DNA of 64,000 bases, taken from NCBI RefSeq assembly GCF_013204825.1, contig NZ_JABMKV010000002.1, positions 372,001-436,000 on the forward strand, read 5' to 3'. Positions within the stretch are counted from its first letter, which is position 1; each line of letters starts with the position of its first letter. The notes beneath the pieces were generated by a model that worked only from the letters and a program-made list of their open reading frames with translations, did not search any database and was not told the origin of the DNA. Below, in pieces: positions 1-7,962 of this stretch. The translations under genes were made by a program, and so were the position numbers. Source of the DNA: Pedobacter boryungensis. Its GTDB lineage: Bacteria; Bacteroidota; Bacteroidia; Sphingobacteriales; Sphingobacteriaceae.

Positions 1-753
1 ACCACCAAAAAATACGGAAAATAAATCTAGGCTCATGGCGCCGAGCATCATTTTACTTTTAAAAACAAAGTTGATACCTTCTGTTAAGCTTTTTACAATA
101 CTTTCTTTAGGGATAAATGTGGGTTGATGCTTTTTTAGGAAGAAAATACAGATTAACGAAATGAATATAAAAGAAATGATGACGAAGTATGTGGGTGTGA
201 TACCATAAAACCCATAAATTAAACCACCTGCAGCAGGCCCTAAAATAGAAGCCATTTGCCAACTAGAACTGCTCCATGTACTTGCATTTGGATATAATTC
301 TTTTGGTAAAATTTGTGCCATTAATGAGAAAGTTGCCGGACCGAAAAATCCTCTAGCTAAACCTACCCCGAAAACCATGCAGTACATAATTGGTACAATG
401 TAACTTGTTGGAATGTAGGTGTGCATTTGTTTAGAGGTGACAATTAGCATAATTAATGAGCATAAGAATACCCCACTAAATATTTTTAACAATAAACCTC
501 GTTTCTCAGATTTATCGGCAACATAACCTCCATATAAAGCAATGCTGATGGCTGGAATAGCTTCACAAAGACCAATTAAACCTAGTGCGAGCGGATCTTT
601 TGTGAGGTGATAAATGTGAAAACCTATAATTACCGCTTGCATTTGATAAGCAAAAGTAAAGAAGAAACGCATGCCTAAATAAGAGCGAAATTCTCGATAA
701 CGGAGTGCGGCAAAGGGATCTTTTTTTTCGGTGATGACAGACTGCTCTTCCAA
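1..753 (-). CDS. MFS transporter (3' end outside window)
   Basis: This is the N-terminal 251 codons of a major facilitator superfamily permease; the rest lies beyond the window edge. The start is read as a TTG at 753-751, because an in-frame TAA lies eight codons upstream and the next in-frame ATG (codon 28) falls at the edge of the first membrane helix. After a short cytosolic segment comes a hydrophobic helix. A second follows, ending in GGYVADKSEKR, which fits the MFS loop 2-3 signature (G-x3-D-K/R). Several more hydrophobic segments follow. It lies 37 nt behind the hemoglobin gene on the same strand, so the two may be cotranscribed. The substrate cannot be told from the sequence. Confidence 0.85.
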   Translation of the reverse strand, partial: MEEQSVITEKKDPFAALRYREFRSYLGMRFFFTFAYQMQAVIIGFHIYHLTKDPLALGLIGLCEAIPAISIALYGGYVADKSEKRGLLLKIFSGVFLCSLIMLIVTSKQMHTYIPTSYIVPIMYCMVFGVGLARGFFGPATFSLMAQILPKELYPNASTWSSSSWQMASILGPAAGGLIYGFYGITPTYFVIISFIFISLICIFFLKKHQPTFIPKESIVKSLTEGINFVFKSKMMLGAMSLDLFSVFFGG

Positions 754-790
754 AGGAATTAATTTGTAGTAAAATTACTATTTAGAGATT

Positions 791-1189
791 TTAAATTAAG
801 GGTTGAGCTGGATTATTTTTGTAATAATCTAGTTTGTATTGAAACATTTCACTCATTCTGGCTGCTCGCCATTTAGCTTCATCGGCTTTTGCACCTGTAA
901 AGTGTTCGTCAATAGTTTGATTAAATAAGTTAATCCAAGTATCAAAGTGTTCTTTTTCTACTGGAAGCTTGGCGTGCTTTAAAAATGGACTGCCACTGTA
1001 GGTTGGTGTTTCTAATAAAATGGTTTCCCAAAAGCGGTACATTTTTTCTAAATGCATTGGCCAATTCTCTTTTATTACATTGTTAAAAATGGGAGCTAGT
1101 AATTGATTGTCGCGTATTTTGGTGTAAAAGTCATCGACCAAAGTTTTAACATCGTTTAAATTAAGAATGTCAGTATTTTCGCTTTGCAT
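791..1189 (-). CDS. Group III truncated hemoglobin
   Basis: A 132-residue two-over-two globin of the group III truncated hemoglobin family, expected to bind heme and handle O2, NO or peroxide in the cytosol. The family pattern is clear: the B-helix VDDFYTKIRDN with its Tyr, the LAPIFNNV segment, the proximal-His stretch HFDTWINLFNQTIDEHFTG, and the C-terminal ADEAKWRAARMSEMF. The ATG at 1189 is preferred over the upstream TTG at 1213, since the TTG would overlap the preceding hydrolase gene and add eight residues the family lacks. It sits 7 nt after the alpha/beta hydrolase gene and 37 nt before the MFS gene. The physiological ligand is not known from sequence. Confidence 0.9.
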   Translation of the reverse strand: MQSENTDILNLNDVKTLVDDFYTKIRDNQLLAPIFNNVIKENWPMHLEKMYRFWETILLETPTYSGSPFLKHAKLPVEKEHFDTWINLFNQTIDEHFTGAKADEAKWRAARMSEMFQYKLDYYKNNPAQPLI

Positions 1190-1196
1190 AATAGTC

Positions 1197-1838
1197 TTAC
1201 TTAATGATATCAAATATAAGCTGTTGTAATTGAGATGCTTTATTTACAATCATAAAATGACCTCCATTTGGTATTTCTATTACATTTTTAATATTATTGA
1301 CAGGGAAAATTTTATCAGAAGTACCATGGATATGGTAAAGATTTTTGGGATAGCTTTCGTTTTTCCAATTCATGATTTTATCTATTGCCCAGACTAAAAA
1401 CTTTGGATCTGTGTCCTTTATAATTTGATGAAGTAATTTGGATTCTTCTTTGCTTTTAACGCCAAAATAATAGTTAGCAGCAATTTTATTGCTTAACTGT
1501 AAAATCCAAAGAGGAATAATTTTATGGAGTTGAGTTTTTCTTGCAAAAGTTAATTGCCAGCTAAATTCTTTATGAGACTTAATACTTGATAAGATTATGG
1601 TCGTTTTGCAGGATATTAGTTTAGAAATTTCTTGGGCAACAATCCCTCCGAATGAAATTCCAATTAAAATAACTTCTTGTTTAATATCAATTTGATCAAT
1701 TAATTTTTTACAATAATCTGATAGCCTTTCTGCAGGTTGTGGCGCAATCCATTTAATGAATTTATGGTCAGTATTTTGCAAGTCTAGAAACTGAAAAACT
1801 CTTTCATCGGCACCTAAACCACTTATGAAATATATCAT
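1197..1838 (-). CDS. Alpha/beta hydrolase family protein
   Basis: A 213-residue cytosolic alpha/beta hydrolase. The oxyanion region FISGLGADERVF is at the N terminus, the nucleophile elbow is GISFGG near residue 62, the acidic residue is in HGTSDKIFP, and the catalytic His is in NGGHFMIV near the C terminus. The triad is therefore intact. The protein is shorter than a typical 250-280 residue family member, with a small helical lid. The genes for a truncated hemoglobin and an MFS permease follow closely on the same strand. The substrate is unknown; an esterase or thioesterase role is a guess from the fold alone. Confidence 0.75.
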   Translation of the reverse strand: MIYFISGLGADERVFQFLDLQNTDHKFIKWIAPQPAERLSDYCKKLIDQIDIKQEVILIGISFGGIVAQEISKLISCKTTIILSSIKSHKEFSWQLTFARKTQLHKIIPLWILQLSNKIAANYYFGVKSKEESKLLHQIIKDTDPKFLVWAIDKIMNWKNESYPKNLYHIHGTSDKIFPVNNIKNVIEIPNGGHFMIVNKASQLQQLIFDIIK

Positions 1839-1915
1839 CTCATAAAAATATGTAAAAAACCTATAAGATTTTTGAATACTCTATTGCAACATGGTTTTAC
1901 TAGTTCTGATTTAAC

Positions 1916-2548
1916 TTAAATAATTTCCCTATAAAAATCTATGTAAGCTTGGTACATATTTTCGGCTTGATTAATTGCTGATGAGGCCGCAATGCCATAA
2001 ATACCTGTATTTAAAAGGGCGGGAATATCTTGTAAAGTAACGCCGCCAACTGCTAAAATTGGCAAGTTTATGTTTTCTTTTTTTAATGCATTTATCGCAT
2101 CTGCATATCCTTTTGCACCTAATAATGGTGCGTTGTTGGGTTTTGTTGTGGTTATTTTGAAAGGACCAAAACCTGCATAATCTACTCCTTCTTTTGCTAA
2201 TCTAATTAAGTTTTGAACTGTGTTTGCTGAACCTCCTAAGGTATATTCTTCGCCAAGTTGTTTGCGCAGAGTGATAAAATCTGCCTCCATCTCTTCTATA
2301 TGAAAACCTTGAATATCGGCCTTGCCTTTTAAATGAGTATGATTGGTTACAATTAAGGTTGAGCCCCAATCATCGCAAATTTCTGCAATGGTATTTATAT
2401 CTGTTAATAATTCATCATCAGCTTTGCTCAAACAACGGTATTGAATCCATTTTGCGCCAGCTTCGCAAGCAATTTGGACTTGTTCAATATGTGAATACTG
2501 TGGAATGTCGTGGGTGATGAATTGGAGCTTTTCTATGTATTTTTTCAT
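1916..2548 (-). CDS. thiE: Thiamine phosphate synthase-like protein
   Basis: A 210-residue TIM-barrel protein of the ThiE/TenI family. ThiE joins HMP-PP and HET-P to make thiamine phosphate. Family landmarks are GAKWIQYRC (residues ~31-39), GGSANT, the phosphate-binding GFGPFKITTTK, and AVGGVTLQDI with a final GIAASSAI. The gene follows the TonB receptor that has the TPP riboswitch, across a 115-nt gap holding a palindromic repeat, so it may share that transcript. Two Mg-binding positions differ from standard ThiE: the usual ND motif reads TN-H and the usual H-x-G-Q-E-D reads HIEEMEAD. It could be a second, divergent ThiE or a TenI-like protein rather than the main enzyme. Confidence 0.75.
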   Translation of the reverse strand: MKKYIEKLQFITHDIPQYSHIEQVQIACEAGAKWIQYRCLSKADDELLTDINTIAEICDDWGSTLIVTNHTHLKGKADIQGFHIEEMEADFITLRKQLGEEYTLGGSANTVQNLIRLAKEGVDYAGFGPFKITTTKPNNAPLLGAKGYADAINALKKENINLPILAVGGVTLQDIPALLNTGIYGIAASSAINQAENMYQAYIDFYREII

Positions 2549-2559
2549 AAGAATAATAT

Positions 2560-2648
2560 CGTCATTGCGAGGTACGAAGCAATCTTAAAGCGACAGGTCA
2601 ATATATTTTCGCACGTTGTAAGATTGCTTCGCGAAGCTCGCAATGACG
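2560..2648. repeat. REP-like palindromic intergenic repeat
   Basis: Two inverted arms of about 28-30 nt face each other. The left arm (2560-2587) begins CGTCATTGCGAGG and runs into ACGAAGCAATCTTA. The right arm (2619-2648) is its near-perfect complement with a small extra GCGAAG palindrome. The spacer is about 31 nt. It can fold into a long hairpin between the TonB receptor gene and the ThiE-like gene. A related, more degenerate copy lies at 13721-13784. Confidence 0.85.
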
Positions 2649-2663
2649 AATTTAGTTAAAGGT

Positions 2664-5111
2664 TTAAAACTTTAAATTTAAACTTAGCATTAAATTGGTT
2701 CCACTTTGTGGGAAATAAAAATTCTCTGTGGTTTGTGCGCCACCAGAAAAGTAACCGTAGGTGTAGCCATTGCTTTCGTATTTATAGTTTAAAATGTTGT
2801 TAGCTAATAAAGCAATATTGATGTTTTTAATTCCTTTTAGTTTCATATCATATGCTAAACGTGCATTATTAACCCAATATGAGTTTAATTTACGGGCCTC
2901 GTTTTGGGTATTATCTAAATATTGTTTGCCAACATATTTACTTTGCCAGCCTAAAGCCAACGATTTTATTGGGCTATATACTAACTCACCCGAGATGACA
3001 GCATTTGGCGAGAAGGAAATATCTGTGCTGTTGTAGGTGTTTACAATTTGTCCGCCGTTATCATAATCATCTATAAACTCTGTAAAGTTTTTAATTTTAT
3101 TACGACTTAAAGCTGCATTTGCCAACACAGAAAAGTGCTGATTAATTGTGTAAGCAGCATCTAACTCGACACCTGCACGGTAACTTTTATCTACATTTTG
3201 ACGGTAATATTCGCCTACATCGTTAATTTTTCCGGTTACTACTAATTGATCTTTATACCACATACCATACACATTTACGCCTGCAGATAAGCTAGCGTTT
3301 TTGAAGCGATAACCTGCTTCTAAATTATTTAATCGCTCAGATTTTGGAAGAGTACCAGTTTCTACGTTTACATAATCATCGCGGCCAGGTTCTTTGTTGG
3401 CTACACTAAATGAAGCGTAAATATTGTCGTTGGGGTTAATGAAATAACTCGCACCAACTTTAGGGTTAAAGAAATTGAGGTTATCTTTAATGTTTAACTG
3501 ATTAAGATTTTTCTCCGTTCCTAAAACTGTGTAATATATATGTCGGTATTGTAAATCGGCAAAAACGGTAAGCTGTTCAATCGGATTAAAATTAGCTTTT
3601 AAGTAAGAATTGAAATCAGTTTTAAAGCCGTCGTTATCGTAATAATGTCTGTCATTGTTGCCATTACTACCGTATTGCGCATAAATAACCTGACCAAAGT
3701 GGGCACCTTTGTATTCATTGTAGGCACCACCTAATGTAAGTTGAACTTTGGTGTCTGGTTTATAATTGAAGGCATAGGTGAAACCATAAAAATCATTATC
3801 TAGCCATCTTCTACGCACTAAATCTGTTTTAGTAACTGTGGTAGCACCAATAACAACTGGCTGTAAACCGTAGTTAATTAGCTTTTGAGCTTCTTTAAAT
3901 TCCTCGTAATATCCTCGCCCTGCGGTATAATGTAAAGCTCCATTGAAAGAGAATTGATCACTAAATTGCTTAGCGTATATAAGCTGATAATGATCTTGCC
4001 AATAGTTATCAGTTTGGTCTTTATAGGTAAAACTATTGTAAGTTCTGCTACCCGAGTTTAATAGGTTTTCGGCATCTGCCGGATTTAACCCGTTGCGAGA
4101 AATGTAATCGTTCATGCCTGCAACATCTCCATTTAAACGTGATTCTGGAATACCATTCCATGCTTGATATGTTTTTTCACTTCCAGAAAACACGTTAATT
4201 CTTAGTAAATCGGTTTTGCCGTGATAAGCTCCCGATAGGAAATACGATTTAAGATTTGAAGCAGCACGATCTATAAAGCCATCAGATTTGATGCGAGATA
4301 ATCGACCATCGAAACTCCAATGATCGTTAATTAGACCTGTACCCACTTTTACAGTATTTTTCCAAGTATTAAAAGATCCGTAAGTATTGTTTAGTTCTGC
4401 ATAAGGTTCGGTTTCACCTGCAGTAGTTTGGATATTTAAGCTTCCGCCGAAAGCACCGGCACCATTTGTCGAGGTACCGACGCCACGCTGAATTTGGATA
4501 TTATCTACGGATGAAGCGAAATCTGGCATGTTTACCCAAAAAGTTCCTTGACTTTCGCTATCGTTGTACGGAATACCGTTTAAAGTTACATTCACTCGAG
4601 TTGCATCGCTACCGCGGATACGAATGCCTGTATAGCCAACACCTGCACCAGCATCTGAAGTAATAACTACACCTGGTGTATTATCTAAAAGAAAAGGTAA
4701 ATCTTGCCCAAAGTTGTTTTTGGCTATGGTTTCTTTGTCGATGTTTTTGTAAGTGCTGGCAGAATTTGCAGCTGCTCTAGTAGCATTTACTACAATTTCA
4801 TTAGCTAAAAAAGTAAGTTGAATTAATTTAAAATCTACTACAGCATTGGTTTGTAGATTTATAGTTTGCTCCTCACTTTGGTAACCTAAAAAACTAGCGA
4901 TTATGGTATAATTACCTGCCGGAAGATTTTTAAACTCATAGTGGCCAGTTTCATTACTAGAAAGAATTGCTGATTTGCCTTTTAATCGGATTGTTGCTCC
5001 AGGCAAATTGGTGTTGTTTTTTTCGGATACGGTACCCGAAATGTTGAATTGTGCCATAGAAAGGAGTGGACACAATAGCGCAGTGATTACTGCTAACTTA
5101 AATTTTTTCAA
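2664..5111 (-). CDS. TonB-dependent receptor, probable thiamine uptake
   Basis: An 815-residue outer-membrane receptor. The order is signal peptide (about 20 residues), carboxypeptidase-regulatory-like beta-sandwich (~22-105), plug domain with GGSLNIQT near residue 225, then a 22-strand-type beta barrel ending in the classic terminal Phe (MLSLNLKF). It imports a ligand using TonB energy. The ligand is inferred as thiamine, because a TPP riboswitch with its own promoter lies immediately upstream and a ThiE-like gene follows. TPP-controlled TonB receptors are an established theme in Bacteroidota. No SusD partner is present, which also argues against a glycan substrate. Confidence 0.9.
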   Translation of the reverse strand: MKKFKLAVITALLCPLLSMAQFNISGTVSEKNNTNLPGATIRLKGKSAILSSNETGHYEFKNLPAGNYTIIASFLGYQSEEQTINLQTNAVVDFKLIQLTFLANEIVVNATRAAANSASTYKNIDKETIAKNNFGQDLPFLLDNTPGVVITSDAGAGVGYTGIRIRGSDATRVNVTLNGIPYNDSESQGTFWVNMPDFASSVDNIQIQRGVGTSTNGAGAFGGSLNIQTTAGETEPYAELNNTYGSFNTWKNTVKVGTGLINDHWSFDGRLSRIKSDGFIDRAASNLKSYFLSGAYHGKTDLLRINVFSGSEKTYQAWNGIPESRLNGDVAGMNDYISRNGLNPADAENLLNSGSRTYNSFTYKDQTDNYWQDHYQLIYAKQFSDQFSFNGALHYTAGRGYYEEFKEAQKLINYGLQPVVIGATTVTKTDLVRRRWLDNDFYGFTYAFNYKPDTKVQLTLGGAYNEYKGAHFGQVIYAQYGSNGNNDRHYYDNDGFKTDFNSYLKANFNPIEQLTVFADLQYRHIYYTVLGTEKNLNQLNIKDNLNFFNPKVGASYFINPNDNIYASFSVANKEPGRDDYVNVETGTLPKSERLNNLEAGYRFKNASLSAGVNVYGMWYKDQLVVTGKINDVGEYYRQNVDKSYRAGVELDAAYTINQHFSVLANAALSRNKIKNFTEFIDDYDNGGQIVNTYNSTDISFSPNAVISGELVYSPIKSLALGWQSKYVGKQYLDNTQNEARKLNSYWVNNARLAYDMKLKGIKNINIALLANNILNYKYESNGYTYGYFSGGAQTTENFYFPQSGTNLMLSLNLKF

Positions 5112-5177
5112 TTTGTATTTTTTTGTTAGTTAAACATTTCGGAAATAGGGGTTACCTCCGAATTAGTTAAACTCCAT

Positions 5178-5346
5178 AAACCATCCCTACGCCAGCATTA
5201 TCTGGATCAGGTGCATTTGAAAGGTTGAGTGTTGAAATGTTTGAATATTGAAATGTTTCCACTTCCATCTTCCATTTTCTATCTTCCATTCAAAATGGGT
5301 ATGTTCTCAGCCTGTATTTGTGTTTTTACAAAACAAGGCACCCCTT
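5178..5346 (-). promoter_or_regulatory. TPP riboswitch (THI element) with an insertion
   Basis: All conserved blocks of the TPP aptamer are present on the minus strand in order: GGGGTGCC (5344-5337), a small P3 hairpin, CTGAGA (5310-5305), ACCC (5300-5297), CACCTGATC (5213-5205), then CCAGATAATGCTGG and CGTAGGGATGG ending near 5181. It lies 70 nt upstream of the TonB receptor start, so that gene should be switched off by TPP. The segment between ACCC and CACCTGATC is 83 nt here, where the canonical aptamer has only a few nucleotides. Between the aptamer and the gene there is no clear U-run, and a 10-nt direct repeat TTAGTTAAAC occurs at 5126-5135 and 5163-5172, so the expression platform is unclear. 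Confidence 0.93.
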
Positions 5347-5356
5347 ATTGATGGCA

Positions 5357-5364
5357 CAAATGTA
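5357..5364 (-). promoter_or_regulatory. -7 box of the riboswitch/TonB receptor transcript
   Basis: TACATTTG on the minus strand matches the Bacteroidota -7 consensus TAnnTTTG. Transcription would begin near 5352, a few nucleotides before the first riboswitch block. No good TTG -33 element was seen. This suggests the riboswitch transcript starts here and does not need read-through from the kinase gene upstream. Confidence 0.55.
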
Positions 5365-5415
5365 AAGCAAAATGATTGAGATTAAGAAATAGTTTTAGAA
5401 AATATAATATGGCTG

Positions 5416-5943
5416 CTATTTCTTTAAAAAATTATTTATGGCATTTATAGCGTTTTGCAGGCGATCTTCTATGCCGCCAATTACTTGATAGTTTGCATGG
5501 AGTGCTTTTAGCTCTTTATGCCAAATTTCCATAAAATGTTCTCGCATGTGCGGGAAATCTCTTAATGGATCTTCTTGCCAAGGCAAATCAATATCAAGTA
5601 AAAGATAGAAATCGTAAGAATGGACTTTTAAGGCATCTAGCACAATTTGCGGAGTTTCACCTAGCATTTCATCACTCCATATTTTAACAGTTACGAAAGT
5701 TGTATCACATATAATGAAATCAGTATCAGCCATTGCCAAAACAGATTCCTCTAAAGCAACTTGGCCATGAAACATGTTAATTTCATCTTGTAAGGTGCAA
5801 TCGGCAGTTAAGGCTGCGCAATAATAACGAGCATACTCTGGTACCCAAGGCACATTGTAATGTTTGGCCAATTGCTGAGACATAGTTGATTTTCCTGTAC
5901 TTTCAGGACCAACGATTGCTATTTTTTTAATGTGTTTGTTCAC
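5416..5943 (-). CDS. NadR-like P-loop kinase
   Basis: A 175-residue ATPase like the C-terminal ribosylnicotinamide-kinase domain of NadR, without the N-terminal DNA-binding and adenylyltransferase parts. The Walker A motif is GPESTGKST (residues ~12-20), followed by VPEYARYY, a HGQ motif, and FIICDTTFVTVKIW as the Walker B-like strand. A LLDIDLPWQEDPLRD segment follows. Its start overlaps the end of the PnuC-type gene by 17 nt, so they are coupled. With PnuC it would phosphorylate the imported vitamin and trap it in the cell. The substrate could be nicotinamide riboside, as in known NadR, or thiamine, given the TPP riboswitch next door. Confidence 0.8.
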   Translation of the reverse strand: MNKHIKKIAIVGPESTGKSTMSQQLAKHYNVPWVPEYARYYCAALTADCTLQDEINMFHGQVALEESVLAMADTDFIICDTTFVTVKIWSDEMLGETPQIVLDALKVHSYDFYLLLDIDLPWQEDPLRDFPHMREHFMEIWHKELKALHANYQVIGGIEDRLQNAINAINNFLKK

Positions 5944-6550
5944 GGTAGATTTTTCTCCAATCTAGGTAACCCATTGTGGCGATGACAACGTACAAGGCAT
6001 ACATCAAACCTGTTGCATATAATTCTTTAGTGCAATATACACTTACATAAATTATATCTACGAATATCCAAATTAACCAATTTTGTAAAACCTTTCTGGC
6101 TAAAAATATTTGTGCAATTAAACTACAGGCAGTGCAAAAGCTATCTATAAAAGGAAAAGAAGCATCAGTGTTTTTATGCAGTATAAAACCCAAAGCCAGA
6201 GTAAAAATGATTATTCCAATTATAGATAATATAATTTCTTTAGAAGTAATTAAACTAATAGGTCGTTCTTTTTCGGGATTATCTCTTTGCTTACTCCAGT
6301 AATACCAGCCATAAATGTTCATAGCAAAGAAGTAAAATTGCAAACCCATATCTGCATATAATTTACTTTCAAAAAAGATAACGATATAAATAAGTACACT
6401 AATTATTGCGATTGGCCAATTCCAAATATTGTTTTTTGCAGCAAGCCATACACAAAGAATGCCTGTAAAAACTCCACACCACTCTAATGCCCCAGTTCCA
6501 AAAATGAATTGAGAAATGCTTTCTTTAAAACCGTCAATCAATAGTAACAT
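5927..6550 (-). CDS. pnuC: PnuC-family vitamin transporter
   Basis: A 207-residue inner-membrane protein with about seven hydrophobic helices. The PnuC hallmark YADMGLQFYFFAMNIYGWYYW stretch (residues ~66-86) and the C-terminal NWLIWIFVDIIYVSVY segment are both clear. PnuC proteins are facilitated-diffusion channels for vitamin precursors that are trapped by phosphorylation. The next gene is a NadR-like kinase, which fits that scheme. PnuC homologues near TPP riboswitches in Bacteroidota are named PnuT and carry thiamine, so thiamine is a serious alternative to nicotinamide riboside. A -7 box lies 4 nt before the ATG. Confidence 0.88.
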   Translation of the reverse strand: MLLLIDGFKESISQFIFGTGALEWCGVFTGILCVWLAAKNNIWNWPIAIISVLIYIVIFFESKLYADMGLQFYFFAMNIYGWYYWSKQRDNPEKERPISLITSKEIILSIIGIIIFTLALGFILHKNTDASFPFIDSFCTACSLIAQIFLARKVLQNWLIWIFVDIIYVSVYCTKELYATGLMYALYVVIATMGYLDWRKIYREQTH

Positions 6551-6554
6551 ATTT

Positions 6555-6562
6555 CAAAAGTA
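6555..6562 (-). promoter_or_regulatory. -7 box 4 nt before the pnuC start
   Basis: TACTTTTG on the minus strand fits TAnnTTTG. Only AAAT separates it from the ATG at 6550, so the mRNA would start at or next to the start codon. No TTG -33 element was found at the expected distance. Confidence 0.5.
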
Positions 6563-6593
6563 TAAAATAGTAGCATTAAAATGTATGCGGTAT

Positions 6594-6628
6594 AAACAAA
6601 AAAGCCCGATAGGGAACAACCCCTACCG
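6594..6628 (-). terminator. Intrinsic terminator of the 6690-7208 lipoprotein gene
   Basis: On the minus strand a 9-bp stem (CCGGTAGGG / CCCTATCGG, one G-U pair) with a short loop is followed by GCTTTTTTG. It ends the lipoprotein transcript about 60 nt after its stop codon and insulates pnuC. Confidence 0.85.
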
Positions 6629-6689
6629 GACAATAAACCAAACAAACTATTTATGAAGAATCCTCAAACTTGTTGAGGAAATTTTAGTT

Positions 6690-7208
6690 CTATTTTGTAT
6701 TTGGCGATGAGCTAAAATTTATCGCCGCTCTTACACTCACATCACTCGTTAAACTATTCCTTAACGTGTATTCCATCCTCATTCTCAAATTACTTCCTTT
6801 GATATACTCATCAACAAAACGTGAATTGTCTATATCTAGTACAAGATTGTTGCCAATATTTTCTGATACATCGTTTCTTGACGCAACCATGACTTCTGAG
6901 CTACCATTCACTAAGAATAACTTTACAGTTTTAAATATGCCTAAGTTTTGACTGCTTGGATTACTAGCGTCTAGCCTTACTGATGTAACTCGCACATCTC
7001 TAATGTAGTTTGTACCACTTTGGTTCCCAAATATTTGATCAAAACTGCTAGCCGTACTAGTTGTTACTTGAACAACATCGCTTTTAGTACCTGCCGGGAT
7101 GACTAATGTTGCTGTATATGGAAATGTAGATTTTATAATAGATTGTACTGTCGCACAACCACCAATAAGCACAACTAAAACAATTAATGGTAAGAATATC
7201 TTTTTCAT
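6690..7208 (-). CDS. Hypothetical lipoprotein
   Basis: A 172-residue protein with a type II signal peptide: a hydrophobic run and the lipobox LIGGC at residues 14-18, so it should be an outer- or inner-membrane lipoprotein. The rest is a beta-rich periplasmic domain of no family I recognise, with runs of Val/Thr/Ser. The gene stands alone between a divergent small secreted protein gene and a strong terminator on its own side. Function unknown. Confidence 0.8.
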   Translation of the reverse strand: MKKIFLPLIVLVVLIGGCATVQSIIKSTFPYTATLVIPAGTKSDVVQVTTSTASSFDQIFGNQSGTNYIRDVRVTSVRLDASNPSSQNLGIFKTVKLFLVNGSSEVMVASRNDVSENIGNNLVLDIDNSRFVDEYIKGSNLRMRMEYTLRNSLTSDVSVRAAINFSSSPNTK

Positions 7209-7487
7209 CTGTATTTGATTTTGTTAATAACTCATTGATAACAAATGCTATTCCAAATAGTTTTAAAGGTTTAATAGGTTGATTTCTGTATGTAATTTAA
7301 GACATTTTTATAGGATGCATATACCAAGTTTCGATCAAGTTTGACTTAAATGGGCAATAATCATAAAAACAAGTCCGTTATAAAAGTGTTTATTTTAAAC
7401 GCCTCAATAAAAAACTAAACATTATAAAGTTCACTGAATGGAAAAAACTTACGCTTAATTAATAGAAGTTTAACTAAAATTAGAATT

Positions 7488-7805
7488 ATGAAAAGAGCGA
7501 GTTTAAATTTTTTAGCTGTTGCAGGTTTATCATTGGGATTGTTTGCATTCGGCTCAATCAAAGAAGGTGGAATACAGGGTAAAGTAACGCCAGCAGAAGG
7601 TGTAAAAGAAGTCGTTGCAGTTGCTGGAACTGATACTTTAAGAAGTCAGATTAGTAATGGCGCTTTTATGTTTAGTAATGTAAAAAAAGGCAATTATACC
7701 GTTTGGGTAAAAGCAAATGCCCCATATAAAGATGCTTCTGTAGAAAATGTTGCAGTTACAGATAGTGCAACAACAGATTTAGGAGAAATTAAATTACAGC
7801 AATAA
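7488..7805 (+). CDS. Small secreted protein, carboxypeptidase-regulatory-like fold
   Basis: A 105-residue protein with an N-terminal signal sequence (residues 1-~22). The mature part, beginning near GGIQGKVTPAEGVKEV, looks like a single beta-sandwich of the carboxypeptidase-regulatory or SpaA-like type: a GKV strand, the NGAFMFSNVKKGNYTVWVKA motif and a C-terminal LGEIKLQQ strand. Stand-alone copies of this domain are common in Bacteroidota secreted proteins. It is followed by a strong terminator and is therefore probably monocistronic. Its role is unknown. Confidence 0.8.
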   Translation: MKRASLNFLAVAGLSLGLFAFGSIKEGGIQGKVTPAEGVKEVVAVAGTDTLRSQISNGAFMFSNVKKGNYTVWVKANAPYKDASVENVAVTDSATTDLGEIKLQQ

Positions 7806-7823
7806 GAAATTGTGTATAAAATA

Positions 7824-7852
7824 AAAAGAGGGCCTAGAGCCCTCTTTTTTGT
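7824..7852 (+). terminator. Intrinsic terminator
   Basis: AGAGGGC and GCCCTCT arms with a CTAGA loop, followed by a T run, 18 nt after the stop of the 7488-7805 gene. Confidence 0.9.
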
Positions 7853-7962
7853 TAAATGCAACTTAAGATTTTGAATTAAAGGGTTTTAAATGAATATTTC
7901 TTGATAAAAGTCAAGTGCAAATAGACAAAGTAAATATAGATTTGTGTAAATCTATTAATTAT

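Noticed and set aside
2794..3036. 80-codon plus-strand ORF inside the TonB receptor gene
   Set aside because: It is antisense to a conserved barrel-coding region and has no promoter or family match.
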